Part shown: one piece after another, positions 17,401-25,525 of the stretch
Numbering within the stretch: position 1 is the stretch's first letter
How the letters are laid out: each line of letters begins with the position of its first letter
Origin: Acidobacteriaceae bacterium
GTDB taxonomy: Bacteria; Acidobacteriota; Terriglobia; Terriglobales; Acidobacteriaceae
Assembly (NCBI GenBank): GCA_003134655.1
Contig: PLBY01000059.1
Span: 3,147-63,174 of the forward strand
DNA: 60,028 nucleotides
Direction of reading: 5' to 3'
Program-made: the position numbers and the translations under genes
Notes under the pieces: model-generated
Seen by the model: only the letters and a program-made list of their open reading frames with translations
The model's database searches: none
Told to the model about the DNA's origin: nothing

Positions 17401-18077
17401 CGGATCTGCGTCAAGGCACCGGACGTGGGGACTTCAACCGCGACAGCGTCTTCGTTTTGACCTCCCTCTACGAACTGCCGATTGGCCGGGGTAAGCACTT
17501 CATGGGCAACGTCAGCCGTGGGATGGACATGGTGTTAGGTGGATGGCAGTGGAACACCACGTTCACTTTAGGAAGCGGTCTGCCGTTTTCGCCCAGCTAT
17601 AAGAATTGCAACTTGGACCGCGACACGGGACCGTGCAGGCCCAGCCTCAATGGTCCCTTCCACGTGGGTTCTGGAGGCTTCAACAATCAGAGCAGGTCGG
17701 TGGTGTACTTCACTCCCGAGGCCACTCCACTTTGCGACAGCCCGTATAGCGGGAGCGGCGGGCCCGACTGCGCGACCATTGTTACCCAAAGCGGCCCGTT
17801 TACTGCGCCCGGCGTCGCCCAGTTTGGTACCGTTCGACGCAACCAGTTCACCGGACCGGGAGAGTTGATGTCAGACATGTCCATCTTCAAGAATTTCACC
17901 ATTACTGAGCGAGTGAAGGCTCAGTTCCAGGCGGAGTTCTTCAATGTGTTCAACCACCCGGTCTATGCTCTTCCGGGCAACACTTGCATTGACTGCTCCG
18001 GGGCCGGAGTGATCACCGGCTTGGAGTTCGACAGCCAGATGCGGCAGATGCAACTGGGCTTCCGGGTTACGTTCTAA
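14484..18077 (+). CDS. Oar-like TonB-dependent receptor
   Basis: A 1197-residue outer-membrane protein. The ATG at 14484 follows GAGGAGG at 14471-14477. It has a signal peptide (residues 1-27), then a carboxypeptidase-regulatory-like beta-sandwich (VYGSILGTVTDPSGAAVTGA), a plug domain (about residues 120-240) and a beta-barrel that ends in a terminal aromatic residue (GFRVTF), as needed for barrel assembly. This Oar/CarboxypepD_reg type is the hallmark receptor of Acidobacteria and is usually tied to uptake of oligosaccharides or peptides. It is followed by a strong terminator. Its neighbours (GH32, fructokinase, GH36) suggest sucrose- or galactosyl-sucrose-type ligands, by context only. Confidence 0.93.
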   Translation: MKRSAWVAVAALSLLCSLWVPSAFGQAVYGSILGTVTDPSGAAVTGAKITVTSQTKNVATVVTSNESGNYAVTHLTPDVYVVRIEGTGFKSLEYKNVQVSADTGTKIDGQFQVGSTSEQVEVTAEAPQLKTDREDVSFEFNSKQLEELPIFNRNFQSLELLTPGTQVIGWSHAATENPQGSKQIYVNGQHFSGTGYELDGTDNQDAILGIIIVNPSLDAVTETKMTTQNYDAEFGKAIAGILTAQTKSGSNDIHGSGYFYDLDPVSAAVNPFTGTPAPNNWKQFGGAVGGPIIKNKLFYFANYEGTRRTQGSSFLVTVPTNLVRSTCLTAGSPNCNLSEYLTAGLSGGAGQVYNPYEPQGSRTAYASNIIPMSVLQQYDPTGVAEHILSLLPAPNAPGAPGSNGTLDNYSANGSGSYNDYQYTGRVDYAVNQKLNVFGRYTHAHFQLSGAPVFGTAIGGPGLGPIGLAGQSLIQNYSLATGFDYTLSTSLLTDFRFGWFRYNPHSTKFDASAQAATALGLPGLNTSDPSTGGLPAMIFEQTIGTNTLGNNGIGEGLGIGRCNCPLVEKEQGFQFVNNWTKMLGNHQFKFGVDLRHANNLRVPSDNNRTGVMNFSHLGTSDNSTGGLDLGTFLFGEVTAFNRYVGSTGETSAMESQNRYFFYGQDTWRVTPKLTVNYGLRWEFYTPESVNGKGNGGFAVLPEGVIRVAGYGGIGMNGNTKDNWTQFAPRLGVAYQVTPKTVLRMGYGRSYDIGVFGSLFGHTVTQNLPVLANQQLNSPTNDNKTAAFNFTGTCLPAPNNTVCGPVPNQFPVVPASGILPLFGPTGTVSPRIRPDKLIAPTLDAWNATVQRQLTNKTSLEIAYVGNHGTHVFKGNSNTYNANQATVVGFLPHGGLSYNARSPYDTAFTTSYTDQNGVTSAVVCCSGQGFNYNGNDGVNSYKALNIKVDHRTSSGLTLTAFWTYSRAYDNDGSYQPDLRQGTGRGDFNRDSVFVLTSLYELPIGRGKHFMGNVSRGMDMVLGGWQWNTTFTLGSGLPFSPSYKNCNLDRDTGPCRPSLNGPFHVGSGGFNNQSRSVVYFTPEATPLCDSPYSGSGGPDCATIVTQSGPFTAPGVAQFGTVRRNQFTGPGELMSDMSIFKNFTITERVKAQFQAEFFNVFNHPVYALPGNTCIDCSGAGVITGLEFDSQMRQMQLGFRVTF

Positions 18078-18103
18078 GCGCAACCGTCAACCACAAATGC
18101 AAC

Positions 18104-18133
18104 CTGGGGGAGCCAACGGCTCCCCCAGATTTT
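18104..18133 (+). terminator. Intrinsic terminator after TonB receptor
   Basis: CTGGGGGAGCC pairs perfectly with GGCTCCCCCAG across an AAC loop and is followed by ATTTT. It separates the receptor transcript from the fructokinase gene, so the fructokinase needs its own promoter or read-through. Confidence 0.85.
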
Positions 18134-18219
18134 CTGATACGCATGTTTACGCTTTCCTCCATCGTGTCCCGGGGCTGCCGGGAAGGCTCTTCGGAACAAG
18201 CATCGCCGGGAATAGAACG

Positions 18220-19119
18220 ATGAAAAAGAAAGTGGTGGGCCTCGGGGAAGTGCTGTGGGACCTTTTGCCGGAGCGGACGTGTCTGGGCGGGGCGCCGGCG
18301 AACTTTGCCTACATCACCACGCTGATGGGCGATCACGGCATTGTGTCCAGCCGCGTCGGAGAAGACTCGCGCGGGTTGGAAGCACTGCGCCGCATGGAGG
18401 AGTTGGGACTCGACATCGATCATGTGCAGACCGACCGGGAGCGTCCGACCGGGACGGTCAAGGTAGAACTCGACAGCAAAGGGATCGCGCGATTTGAGAT
18501 TGCGCATCCGGTAGCTTGGGATTCTTTAGAGTGGACTCTGGACTGGCAGCGCCTGGCCGAAGAAGCGGATGCGGTTTGTTTTGGATCGCTGGCCCAGCGC
18601 TCGGAGGCAAGTCTGAAGACGATTCGACATTTTCTTCGCGCTACATCCCCGGGCACCGTGAAAGTCTTCGATGTTAACCTGCGGCAGTCCTACTATTCCC
18701 AGGAAGTTCTCGCGGAATCGATGAGGCTGGCTGACATCGTCAAACTGAATGACGAGGAACTGCCGAAGATCATGAGCCTCGCCAAGTTACCGCACAAGGA
18801 CGAGTTGTCATCGGCCCGGCTTTTGTTCAGCGCATATGACTTGAAACTGGTCTGCATTACGCGGGGCGGGAGGGGAAGCCTGCTGGTGCGCGGTGCAGAG
18901 GCTAGCGAGCATCCTGGGTTTCGAGTTCGTGTGGCTGATACGGTGGGTTCGGGAGACGCGTTTACCGCGGGATTACTGCACGAGTATCTGCACGGTGCGT
19001 CGCTGGATCTGATGAATGAAGTGGCGAATCTGGTGGGTGCCTGGGTGGCGAGCGAAGTGGGCGCCATGCCTACGCCGAAGCGCGGCGCGCTCGAGTATTC
19101 GCTGGCCGAGATTCGCTGA
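18220..19119 (+). CDS. Fructokinase, PfkB family
   Basis: A 299-residue ribokinase-fold sugar kinase. Residues 1-30 hold the fructokinase-style entry VGLGEVLWDLLPE and the LGGAPANFA substrate motif; the C-terminal PfkB signature is VADTVGSGDAFTAG with the catalytic Asp. It would phosphorylate fructose, using ATP, after GH32 has released it. The frame is open upstream to 18097, but that part overlaps the receptor's terminator, so ATG 18220 is the better start. The GH36 gene follows 87 bases later on the same strand. The reaction is inferred from the motif pattern; related hexoses are possible. Confidence 0.85.
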   Translation: MKKKVVGLGEVLWDLLPERTCLGGAPANFAYITTLMGDHGIVSSRVGEDSRGLEALRRMEELGLDIDHVQTDRERPTGTVKVELDSKGIARFEIAHPVAWDSLEWTLDWQRLAEEADAVCFGSLAQRSEASLKTIRHFLRATSPGTVKVFDVNLRQSYYSQEVLAESMRLADIVKLNDEELPKIMSLAKLPHKDELSSARLLFSAYDLKLVCITRGGRGSLLVRGAEASEHPGFRVRVADTVGSGDAFTAGLLHEYLHGASLDLMNEVANLVGAWVASEVGAMPTPKRGALEYSLAEIR

Positions 19120-19206
19120 ACTAGAGGCGCAGAAACTCGCAGGCTGTTGTATAGTTACGAAAGATTGTGTTTACTTTCGTATGCAGCGGACCAGTGAGAG
19201 GGAACC

Positions 19207-21462
19207 ATGAAGCGCATCGGGCGAAGCCTTTCTCAGTTGAATTCCTTCATTCTTGCCATTATCTTCGCGGGACTGGGCGGCGTGACTCTCAGTTGCAGCA
19301 AGCCTCCCGTGCAGCCGAAAGCGCCCCCGTCTCGGCCTTCTGACGTCAAGGTCGAGGTGCGCGACGGAGGACCAGTCGTACTAACGACCAGCGCGGCGGA
19401 GTTCCAGATTCTTCCTTCGGGCTTCCTGCAGGCGACGCTGCTCAAAGATGGCAAACGGTTGACGCTGGACGAACCCGGCGTGGGATCGACCGGTGGCAGC
19501 GACTCGATCGTGCACGAAGGGAAAGAGTTGGACTTCGTGCCGGATTTTTCCAAGGCGAAGGTTGTGGAAAGCATTGGCAAACTCGGCCGTGGGAAACGAG
19601 TAGAGATCCCGGGGCGTCCACTGGCGCCGGCGGGAGTGGAGATCGAGCGCCGGCTTGTCGTGGAAGTGTATGACGATTTTCCGGGCATCGCCTTGGTCAG
19701 CACAGCCTACAAAAACGTCGGTAGCACAGATTTTAAGATTGATCAGGTGCTGATGCAGCAACATCGCTTCAATGCGAACGAGCAGGATGCGAAGGGGCGG
19801 CCGCATCCGTATGACATGTGGTCGTTTCAAGGCTCGAGTTATGACTGGGGCAAAGATGACGTGCAACGCCTGACGCGGACTTCTTCTCAGCCCAACGTAA
19901 TGGGCGAGGCAGTGAAAGGCGGCTACGGTGGCGGCATTCCAGTGGTCGCGTTCTGGACCGCGTCGGTGGGTGAAGCGATCGGGCATGTGGAAACTCTGCC
20001 ATGGACGCTCTCAATGCCTGTGAAGGCGGAAGCGGACGGGCGTGTGGCCGCGAGCATCACGATTCCTGTGAATGCGGCGCTGAAACCGGGAGAGAGTTAT
20101 GCCTCGCCGCGGAGTTTTGTTGCGGTGTACAGCGGGGATTTCTATGAACCGCTGCGGATGTGGTCGAGCGTGCTGCAGAAAGAGGGATGGGAGATCCCCA
20201 AGCCGTCGAGCGAAGCCTACAACGTTAGTTGGTGTGGATGGGGCTACGAGTTCAACGTGACCCCGGCACAGATGCTGGGAACCGTTCCGAAGTTAAAAGA
20301 ACTCGGGATCAAATGGGCGACTCTGGATGATCGCTGGTTCGATACCTATGGCGACTGGAATCCGCGCAAGGAGACGTTTCCCGGCGATTCCATCAAGCAG
20401 ATGGTTGACGACTTTCATAAGCAGGGAATTCTTGCGCAGCTTTGGTGGTTGCCCCTGGGGGCGGAGGACGGGCAGGGCAAGTGGGAGTCGCACAAATATA
20501 TCGTTTCGAAAGTGGCGCAGGAGCATCCTGACTGGTTCATTCTCGACAAGAACGGCAAGCATGCGCGGATGACGCGCGATCTGGCCACGCTGTGTCCGGC
20601 CGTGCCCGAAGTGCAGAGCTACTACAAGCAGCTCACGGAGAAATTTATCCGCGATTGGGGATTCGACGGATCGAAACTCGACAATATTTATAGTGTGCCC
20701 GCGTGCTATAACCCGGCGCATCATCACAAATCGCCGCAGGATTCTGTCAAAGCGATGGGCGAGGTGTACAAGGTCATCTTTCAGACCACCCGCGCCATCA
20801 AGCCCGAGAGCGTGACGCAGGCCTGTCCGTGCGGGACGCCGCCTTCGCTCGCGTGGCTGCCGTTTATCGATCAGGCCGTGACGGCCGATCCGGTGGGAGC
20901 GGTGCAGGTGCGGCGGCGTATCAAGATGTACAAAGCGCTGCTCGGGCCCGAAGCGGCGGTCTACGGAGATCATGTCGAGCTCTCGTCGATGACGCCCGTT
21001 GGCAAGGGCAACTGGAGCGAGCACGGAAGCGATTTCGCTTCGACTCTCGGAACCGGAGGGGTGCTGGGGACGAAGTTTGTGTGGCCAGATCCGGGGCCGA
21101 AATTCAAGCCGGTAGCTCTGACCAGCGAGAAAGAGGCGCATTGGAAGAAGTGGATCGGGTTGTACAACGAGAAGATGCTGTCGAAGGGCGAGTTCCGCGA
21201 TCTGTATGTGTACGGGTACGACGTGCCTGAGGCGTATGCCATTGAGAAAGACGGGAAGATGTACTACGCGTTTTTCCCAGAGAAAGAAAATGGCACATTC
21301 GCCGGTGAGGTGGAGTTGCGCGGGTTGAAGCCCGGGAGCTATCACGTAGTGGATTATGTAGACGGGAAAGATCTGGGCACGGTGCAGGCGGAGGCGGGGA
21401 AGTCTCCCAGGCTGAAGACCGAGTTCAAGGAACATCTATTGCTGGAAGTGAGCGCGCAATAG
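19207..21462 (+). CDS. GH36-type alpha-galactosidase, exported
   Basis: A 751-residue protein. The N-terminus is a hydrophobic signal ending in LSCSKPP, lipoprotein-like although the lipobox is not perfect. After a beta-supersandwich domain (about residues 50-330) comes a TIM barrel with SWCGWGYEFN, TLDDRWFDTYGDWN and GFDGSKLDN; the Asp of KLD is the expected nucleophile of clan GH-D. The closing part is a beta domain. GH36 enzymes remove terminal alpha-galactose, for example from raffinose or melibiose. Next to a GH32 enzyme and a fructokinase, this would complete breakdown of raffinose-type sugars. It converges with the kinase at 21511. Confidence 0.8.
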   Translation: MKRIGRSLSQLNSFILAIIFAGLGGVTLSCSKPPVQPKAPPSRPSDVKVEVRDGGPVVLTTSAAEFQILPSGFLQATLLKDGKRLTLDEPGVGSTGGSDSIVHEGKELDFVPDFSKAKVVESIGKLGRGKRVEIPGRPLAPAGVEIERRLVVEVYDDFPGIALVSTAYKNVGSTDFKIDQVLMQQHRFNANEQDAKGRPHPYDMWSFQGSSYDWGKDDVQRLTRTSSQPNVMGEAVKGGYGGGIPVVAFWTASVGEAIGHVETLPWTLSMPVKAEADGRVAASITIPVNAALKPGESYASPRSFVAVYSGDFYEPLRMWSSVLQKEGWEIPKPSSEAYNVSWCGWGYEFNVTPAQMLGTVPKLKELGIKWATLDDRWFDTYGDWNPRKETFPGDSIKQMVDDFHKQGILAQLWWLPLGAEDGQGKWESHKYIVSKVAQEHPDWFILDKNGKHARMTRDLATLCPAVPEVQSYYKQLTEKFIRDWGFDGSKLDNIYSVPACYNPAHHHKSPQDSVKAMGEVYKVIFQTTRAIKPESVTQACPCGTPPSLAWLPFIDQAVTADPVGAVQVRRRIKMYKALLGPEAAVYGDHVELSSMTPVGKGNWSEHGSDFASTLGTGGVLGTKFVWPDPGPKFKPVALTSEKEAHWKKWIGLYNEKMLSKGEFRDLYVYGYDVPEAYAIEKDGKMYYAFFPEKENGTFAGEVELRGLKPGSYHVVDYVDGKDLGTVQAEAGKSPRLKTEFKEHLLLEVSAQ

Positions 21463-21488
21463 TCAGCCACGGCGGTTGACCTGGCGAG

Positions 21489-21512
21489 AGAGACGTTGCG
21501 AGCAACGTCTCT
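21489..21512. terminator. Hairpin between convergent genes
   Basis: AGAGACGTTGC and GCAACGTCTCT form a perfect 11-base-pair stem with a two-base loop, between the GH36 gene and the converging kinase gene. It lacks a T run on either strand, so it may be a bidirectional stop, an RNA-stabilising hairpin, or a dispersed palindromic repeat. Confidence 0.5.
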
Positions 21513-22443
21513 ACGATTGGAATTTGAGGAACTTCTCGCGGTGCGCGGCGTCGCGGAAGGCTTCGGCCCCTCCGGGGCGTGTGGTCGAGAGCGCGCCGGC
21601 TCTATTGCCGCTCGCGAGACACGTCGGCAGATCTGATCCTTTCACGTACTCGTGCAAGAAGCCGGCGTCGAAGCTATCGCCGGCGCCGACTGTGTCGACC
21701 GCAACCACTTCTTGCGCCGGGCTGGCGAAGCGCTCACCCCCAAGTTGCGCGATCGCTCCCTTGCGGCCGACCTTCACCACGACCAGCGGCACCAGCTTGG
21801 AAAGCTTGTGGATCGCAGCTTCCAGGTCCTCCGTGCCCGCTGCTCTGCAGGCTTCGCGCTCGTTCGGCAGGAAAACATCGACGTAGCGCAGAACTTCGTG
21901 CAGGCCGCCTTCCCAGCGGTCATCAGGATCATCGTTGGTGTCGAGAGAAATTGTGAGTCCCCTCGCTTTCAGGGATTGAAAGAGTTCCCCGACGCGCGGA
22001 CGCAGCTCTCGCTGCAAGTAGTACGACGAAAAATGAAAATGGCGTGAGTCAGCGAGATAGTCGAGATCAAGATCCTCCCAGCACGTCTCTGCGATCGTTC
22101 CCGAGTAGGTGAGAATGTTTCGCCATGCTTCGTGGTGCAGAATTACGGTGAGGCCTGTGGTGGTTGATCCTGGGACTCGGCGCACCTGCGATACGTCAAC
22201 ACCGCTTTGCTGGAGGCGTTCGATCGCGATTTGTCCGAGCGGGTCGTCGCCGATGCGCGATTGGAATCCGATGCGGGTGCCGAGCGCGGCCAGATTGTGC
22301 GCCACAATCGCGGACGAAGACCCGAGCGTCAGCATCATGCGGTCGGCGAGCAGTTCGCGCTCCGGCGGAAGTTGTTCCGGCAGACCATAGAGGATGAGGT
22401 CGAGGTTCAGTTCGCCGGCGATGGTGACGTCAAAGCGGGGCAT
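21511..22443 (-). CDS. PfkB-family sugar kinase
   Basis: A 310-residue ribokinase-fold kinase. It opens with DVTIAGELNLDLILYGLP, has GSSSAIVAHNLAALG in the substrate region and ends with the PfkB signature VDTVGAGDSFDAGFLHEY. The substrate cannot be read from the sequence: it is closer to general sugar/tagatose-type kinases than to the fructokinase at 18220. It lies 20 bases downstream of a DeoR-type regulator on the same strand, a pairing common in sugar operons, where the phosphorylated product often acts as inducer. Confidence 0.82.
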   Translation of the reverse strand: MPRFDVTIAGELNLDLILYGLPEQLPPERELLADRMMLTLGSSSAIVAHNLAALGTRIGFQSRIGDDPLGQIAIERLQQSGVDVSQVRRVPGSTTTGLTVILHHEAWRNILTYSGTIAETCWEDLDLDYLADSRHFHFSSYYLQRELRPRVGELFQSLKARGLTISLDTNDDPDDRWEGGLHEVLRYVDVFLPNEREACRAAGTEDLEAAIHKLSKLVPLVVVKVGRKGAIAQLGGERFASPAQEVVAVDTVGAGDSFDAGFLHEYVKGSDLPTCLASGNRAGALSTTRPGGAEAFRDAAHREKFLKFQS

Positions 22444-22463
22444 GAAATGGTGGTGCGCGTCCT

Positions 22464-23225
22464 TCAGACGAGCGTGACTTCGATTCCAGCCTGCTTCAGC
22501 GCGCGCAGATCAGACTTGGGAACGCCGCGGTCAGTGATGACTTCCTGCAGCGCCGATGGCGGGGCGATCAGCGACAGGCTGCGGCGGCCGAACTTGCTGG
22601 AGTCGCACACCGCTACGGTCTTCTTTGCAACCTCGACCATCACGCGGTTGACTTTCGCTTCCAATAGATTGGGTGTGCTCAATCCGAAGTGAGTGTCGAA
22701 TCCATCGACGCCGAGAAATAACAGATCGGCGCTGAGGCGGCGCAGCGTCTCCTCGGCGATGGGCCCAACCAGGGAAAAAGAATTCTTGCGAAGTGTGCCG
22801 CCGGTGAGGATTACTTCCACCTCGGTGCCCGACAGTTCCGCAGCAATGTTAACCGCGTTGGTGATGATCGTAAGGTTCTGGAAGCTGCGCAGCGCGCGTG
22901 CGATCGCCGTAGTGGTGGTGCCGGAATCGAGAATCACCACCTGGCCTTCCTTCACTTTCTCGACGGCACTTTCCGCGATGCGCAGTTTTTCCTGATGGTG
23001 AAGCTTTTCTTTCTCGCGCAGCGTGGGATCTTCGAGCGCGCCTTCGCGCGACGGGAGCGCGCCTCCGTGCGTGCGGTGGACCAGGCCGTGCGCGTGCAGG
23101 ATCTCGAGATCCTTGCGAATCGTAACTTGTGAGGTTTCGAACTGACGGGCGAGTTCGGTGACCAGAACTCTACCGTGGTGGGTCAACTGATCGAGGATGG
23201 CGCGACGACGTTCTTCGTTGAGCAC
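22464..23225 (-). CDS. DeoR/GlpR-family transcriptional regulator
   Basis: A 253-residue protein of standard family length. Residues 1-57 form the DeoR winged helix (RRRAILDQLTHHGRVLVTEL, then QVTIRKDLEILHAHGLVHRT with the HGGA end). Residues 75-230 are the sugar-phosphate-binding isomerase-like domain, with DSGTTTTAIARAL, TNAVNIAAEL, LTGGTLRKNSFSLVG and FLGVDGFD. It usually acts as a repressor released by a sugar phosphate. It heads a two-gene operon with the PfkB kinase, and a promoter with operator-like repeats lies upstream. Confidence 0.92.
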   Translation of the reverse strand: MLNEERRRAILDQLTHHGRVLVTELARQFETSQVTIRKDLEILHAHGLVHRTHGGALPSREGALEDPTLREKEKLHHQEKLRIAESAVEKVKEGQVVILDSGTTTTAIARALRSFQNLTIITNAVNIAAELSGTEVEVILTGGTLRKNSFSLVGPIAEETLRRLSADLLFLGVDGFDTHFGLSTPNLLEAKVNRVMVEVAKKTVAVCDSSKFGRRSLSLIAPPSALQEVITDRGVPKSDLRALKQAGIEVTLV

Positions 23226-23283
23226 GGGAATAGCTGGCGGCGAATCCGTAGTGTAGACGACAATTCGCGCCGCTGTATTTCTT

Positions 23284-23310
23284 TTTATAGCGTTTGGTTT
23301 CGTTTGTCCA
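23284..23310 (-). promoter_or_regulatory. Promoter with DeoR-type operator-like repeats
   Basis: On the minus strand TATAAA (23289-23284) serves as a possible -10 with TGGACA 15 bases up. Between them is AAACGAAACCAAACG, an A-rich repeat of the kind bound by DeoR/GlpR proteins, which suggests self-repression. The rest of the 390-base gap up to 23615 should also hold the promoter of the peptide cassette, but I cannot point to it. Confidence 0.4.
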
Positions 23311-23615
23311 CTGCAAAGGTTGGACCGTCATGCCGGTGAATTTGCCTCCGGAATTCTCACCTCAGCCCCTGATCCGTCGCGGAACCGGATCACAGTTAAC
23401 CCCGTAACCCTTCTTTTTGTGCATAGTTGGGAACCATCGCGGGTGATAACCAACCCAATACCTACCCCCAATGTCCGATTGCTTACAGGGGGTGGCTTTG
23501 CCGTAATCTCAGATTGGGACGAAACCGCACCGGCTTTCGAAGATCACTGTTTGTTACGAAAACCGGAGCGTATTTCGAAAGCAGGAGATCCACCTTGGCA
23601 ACCGGGTCGAGAGAT

Positions 23616-23933
23616 ATGACGAGAGAAGAGACGTTGGTCCGATCGCAGGCTGTGGTCGCGCGCGTGGTCGCGGGTGAAACGCTGATCGTTCCTATTCGCG
23701 CCAAGGTGGGCGACCTGGCATCGATCTACAGTTTCAACGGCACGGGCTCGCTGATCTGGAAATTGCTGGAGTCGCCGCGCACGGTGGCGGAACTAGCGAC
23801 GGCCGTCGCGCAGGCATATGAAGTCGAACCGGCGCAGGCCGAGCAGGATGTCTCGAGTTTTGTGAGTGAGATGAAATCAGTTGGTCTGGTCGAGGTTCCG
23901 GCTGCTTCACTCGTAGCGATGGCCGGGGACTGA
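23616..23933 (+). CDS. PqqD-like peptide chaperone
   Basis: A 105-residue protein of PqqD length and layout: an initial strand pair (RSQAVVARVVAGETLIVPI), the turn FNGTGSLIWKLLESPRTVAEL typical of the family, and a C-terminal helical part ending in SFVSEMKSVGLVE. PqqD domains (also called RRE) hold the leader of a precursor peptide and deliver it to a partner radical SAM enzyme. The gene lies 45 bases upstream of such an enzyme, with a precursor-like gene beyond. The frame is open upstream, but ATG 23616 gives the normal family start. Confidence 0.88.
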   Translation: MTREETLVRSQAVVARVVAGETLIVPIRAKVGDLASIYSFNGTGSLIWKLLESPRTVAELATAVAQAYEVEPAQAEQDVSSFVSEMKSVGLVEVPAASLVAMAGD

Positions 23934-23978
23934 AAAAGAGCGACCAGTGGGGCGGGAAGGACTGGCAGCAGCGGGCGC

Positions 23979-25295
23979 GTGAGAATCGCGTCCGCTGCTT
24001 CAGGCTTGTTTTCGGAGCATGGAGGGGGTTTGGAGCAGCTAAGTTACGGTGCGTTTAGTGCGGATCTGCACCAGCGCCAGGCGGGCGAACGTGTGCCACT
24101 GCAGGTTTCCATTGAAGTGACCCGCCGCTGTCCTCTGGAGTGTCTGCACTGCTACAACAACCTGCCCATGGGCGACATGGAAGCCAAGCAGCGGGAGCTG
24201 AGCAAAGAAGAACACTTCCGGATGCTCGATGAACTGGTCGAGATGGGCTGCTTCTGGCTGCTCTACACCGGCGGCGAAATCTTCGCGCGCAAAGACTTCC
24301 TCGAGATTTACACCTACGCCAAGAAAAAGGGATTCCTGATCACGCTGTTCACTAACGGCACGATCATCAACGAGCAGATCGCGGATTACCTGGCGGAGTG
24401 GCCCCCGTTTGCCATTGAGATCACGCTCTACGGGCGCACGCGGGAGACATACGAGGCGCTGACCGCGGTTCCGGGCTCGTATGACCGATGCCTGCGCGGG
24501 ATCAGGCTGCTGAAGGAGAGAGGGCTGCCGCTGAAGTTGAAGACGGTGGCGACCAGCATCAATAAGCACGAAGTCGTGGCGATGCGGCAGTTCGCTGAGG
24601 AAGAATTGGGTGTTGAATTCAATGCGGATGGCTTGGTTAATCCCCGGATTGATTGCTCGCAGAGTCCACTCGCGGTGAGGCTTACGCCAGAGGAAGTGGT
24701 GGCGCTCGATATGAGTGCTCCGAAGGACATGAGCGAGTACCGCAGATTGGCGAAGCGCGATCTTGAGAATTCTCCCAATCTGTCCACGATCGACACGGTG
24801 TATTCCTGCGGCGGTGGGATGGGATCCTTTGCAATTAATGCTTACGGCGAGATGAGTATTTGTACCATCTCGCAGCAGGAAACATTTAGTGTGCGACACG
24901 CGGGGCTGACTAATCTGTGGGAGGGGTCCCTCCAGCAGTTGCGCGCACGAAAGCGAACGCGAGTCACGAAGTGCATCCAGTGTCGGATTCAATCGATGTG
25001 TGGAATGTGTCCAGCTAACGGCGAATTGGAAAATGGAGATCGTGAAAGCCCCGTAGAGTTTCTTTGTCACGTGGCGCACCTTCGCGCAGTAACGGTGGGC
25101 GTTGATGTTCCGATGCACGGGGATTGCGACTTCTGTGTCGGCGGAAGTAGGCACGAAGAAGTGCAGAAGTCAGCGCGGCGAATTCGGAGCAAGGAAGTTG
25201 ATGTGGAGAGTTGGGTCGGCCCGCAACAGATTCTGCCGATTCTTAATAACCCGAGCGTGGTAACGGGAGGCTGTGGAAGTTGCGGAAGCCACTGA
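23979..25295 (+). CDS. Radical SAM/SPASM peptide maturase
   Basis: A 438-residue enzyme. The radical SAM cluster motif is C51-x3-C55-x2-C58 in RRCPLECLHCYNN, followed by GGE (YTGGEIFARKDF). The SPASM domain (about residues 275-375) holds the extra cluster cysteines: SCGGGMGSFAINAYGEMSIC, then KCIQCRIQSMCGMCPANGE and FLCHVAH. Such enzymes make thioether or C-C crosslinks in peptides. A C-terminal tail of about 70 residues adds GDCDFCVGG and ends GGCGSCGSH, which is unusual and could hold another metal site. The start is taken as GTG 23979. It sits in a cassette with PqqD upstream and the precursor 25 bases downstream. Confidence 0.92.
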   Translation: MRIASAASGLFSEHGGGLEQLSYGAFSADLHQRQAGERVPLQVSIEVTRRCPLECLHCYNNLPMGDMEAKQRELSKEEHFRMLDELVEMGCFWLLYTGGEIFARKDFLEIYTYAKKKGFLITLFTNGTIINEQIADYLAEWPPFAIEITLYGRTRETYEALTAVPGSYDRCLRGIRLLKERGLPLKLKTVATSINKHEVVAMRQFAEEELGVEFNADGLVNPRIDCSQSPLAVRLTPEEVVALDMSAPKDMSEYRRLAKRDLENSPNLSTIDTVYSCGGGMGSFAINAYGEMSICTISQQETFSVRHAGLTNLWEGSLQQLRARKRTRVTKCIQCRIQSMCGMCPANGELENGDRESPVEFLCHVAHLRAVTVGVDVPMHGDCDFCVGGSRHEEVQKSARRIRSKEVDVESWVGPQQILPILNNPSVVTGGCGSCGSH

Positions 25296-25320
25296 CGCGC
25301 GGTCTCTTGAGGGAGGTTGA

Positions 25321-25500
25321 ATGAACCACGAAGCGAGCCAATCCGAGGGCAAGAAGCCGTATGAGACGCCGAGACTAACGACGATCAATCTGCGCCCGGA
25401 AGAGGCAGTGCTTGGACACTGCAAGACCCCTTCGGGTGGGCCGAGTGGCAGTGTCTGCAGTAATTTTTTTGCGCCATGCGTTCAGAGCTTTGGGTCATAA
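25321..25500 (+). CDS. Candidate RiPP precursor peptide
   Basis: A 59-residue frame with GGGAGG at 25311-25316 and ATG at 25321. The leader part contains KKPYETPRL, like the Tyr-x2-Pro-x-Leu motif bound by PqqD/RRE domains, followed by LRPEEAVLGHCK. The C-terminal part is small and rich in Gly, Ser and Pro, with three Cys (in GHCK, SVCS, APCV), and ends SFGS. The peptide lies between the radical SAM enzyme and an HprK-like kinase on the same strand. I infer that it is modified on Cys (thioether links) and perhaps on the terminal Ser. No close relative is known to me by name. Confidence 0.78.
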   Translation: MNHEASQSEGKKPYETPRLTTINLRPEEAVLGHCKTPSGGPSGSVCSNFFAPCVQSFGS

Positions 25501-25525
25501 ACGTTCGATGTGATCGGAATGCGAG

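Noticed and set aside
18097..18219. Longer N-terminus for the fructokinase.
   Set aside because: It would start inside the TonB receptor's terminator hairpin; the kinase fold begins at 18220.
20293..21435. A long open frame opposite the GH36 gene (about 380 codons).
   Set aside because: It lies fully inside a well-supported gene on the other strand; high-GC codon bias produces such frames, and its product has no recognisable domain.
24039..25154. A 371-codon open frame opposite the radical SAM gene.
   Set aside because: Arg/His-rich shadow of a clear enzyme gene; no ribosome site or domain.
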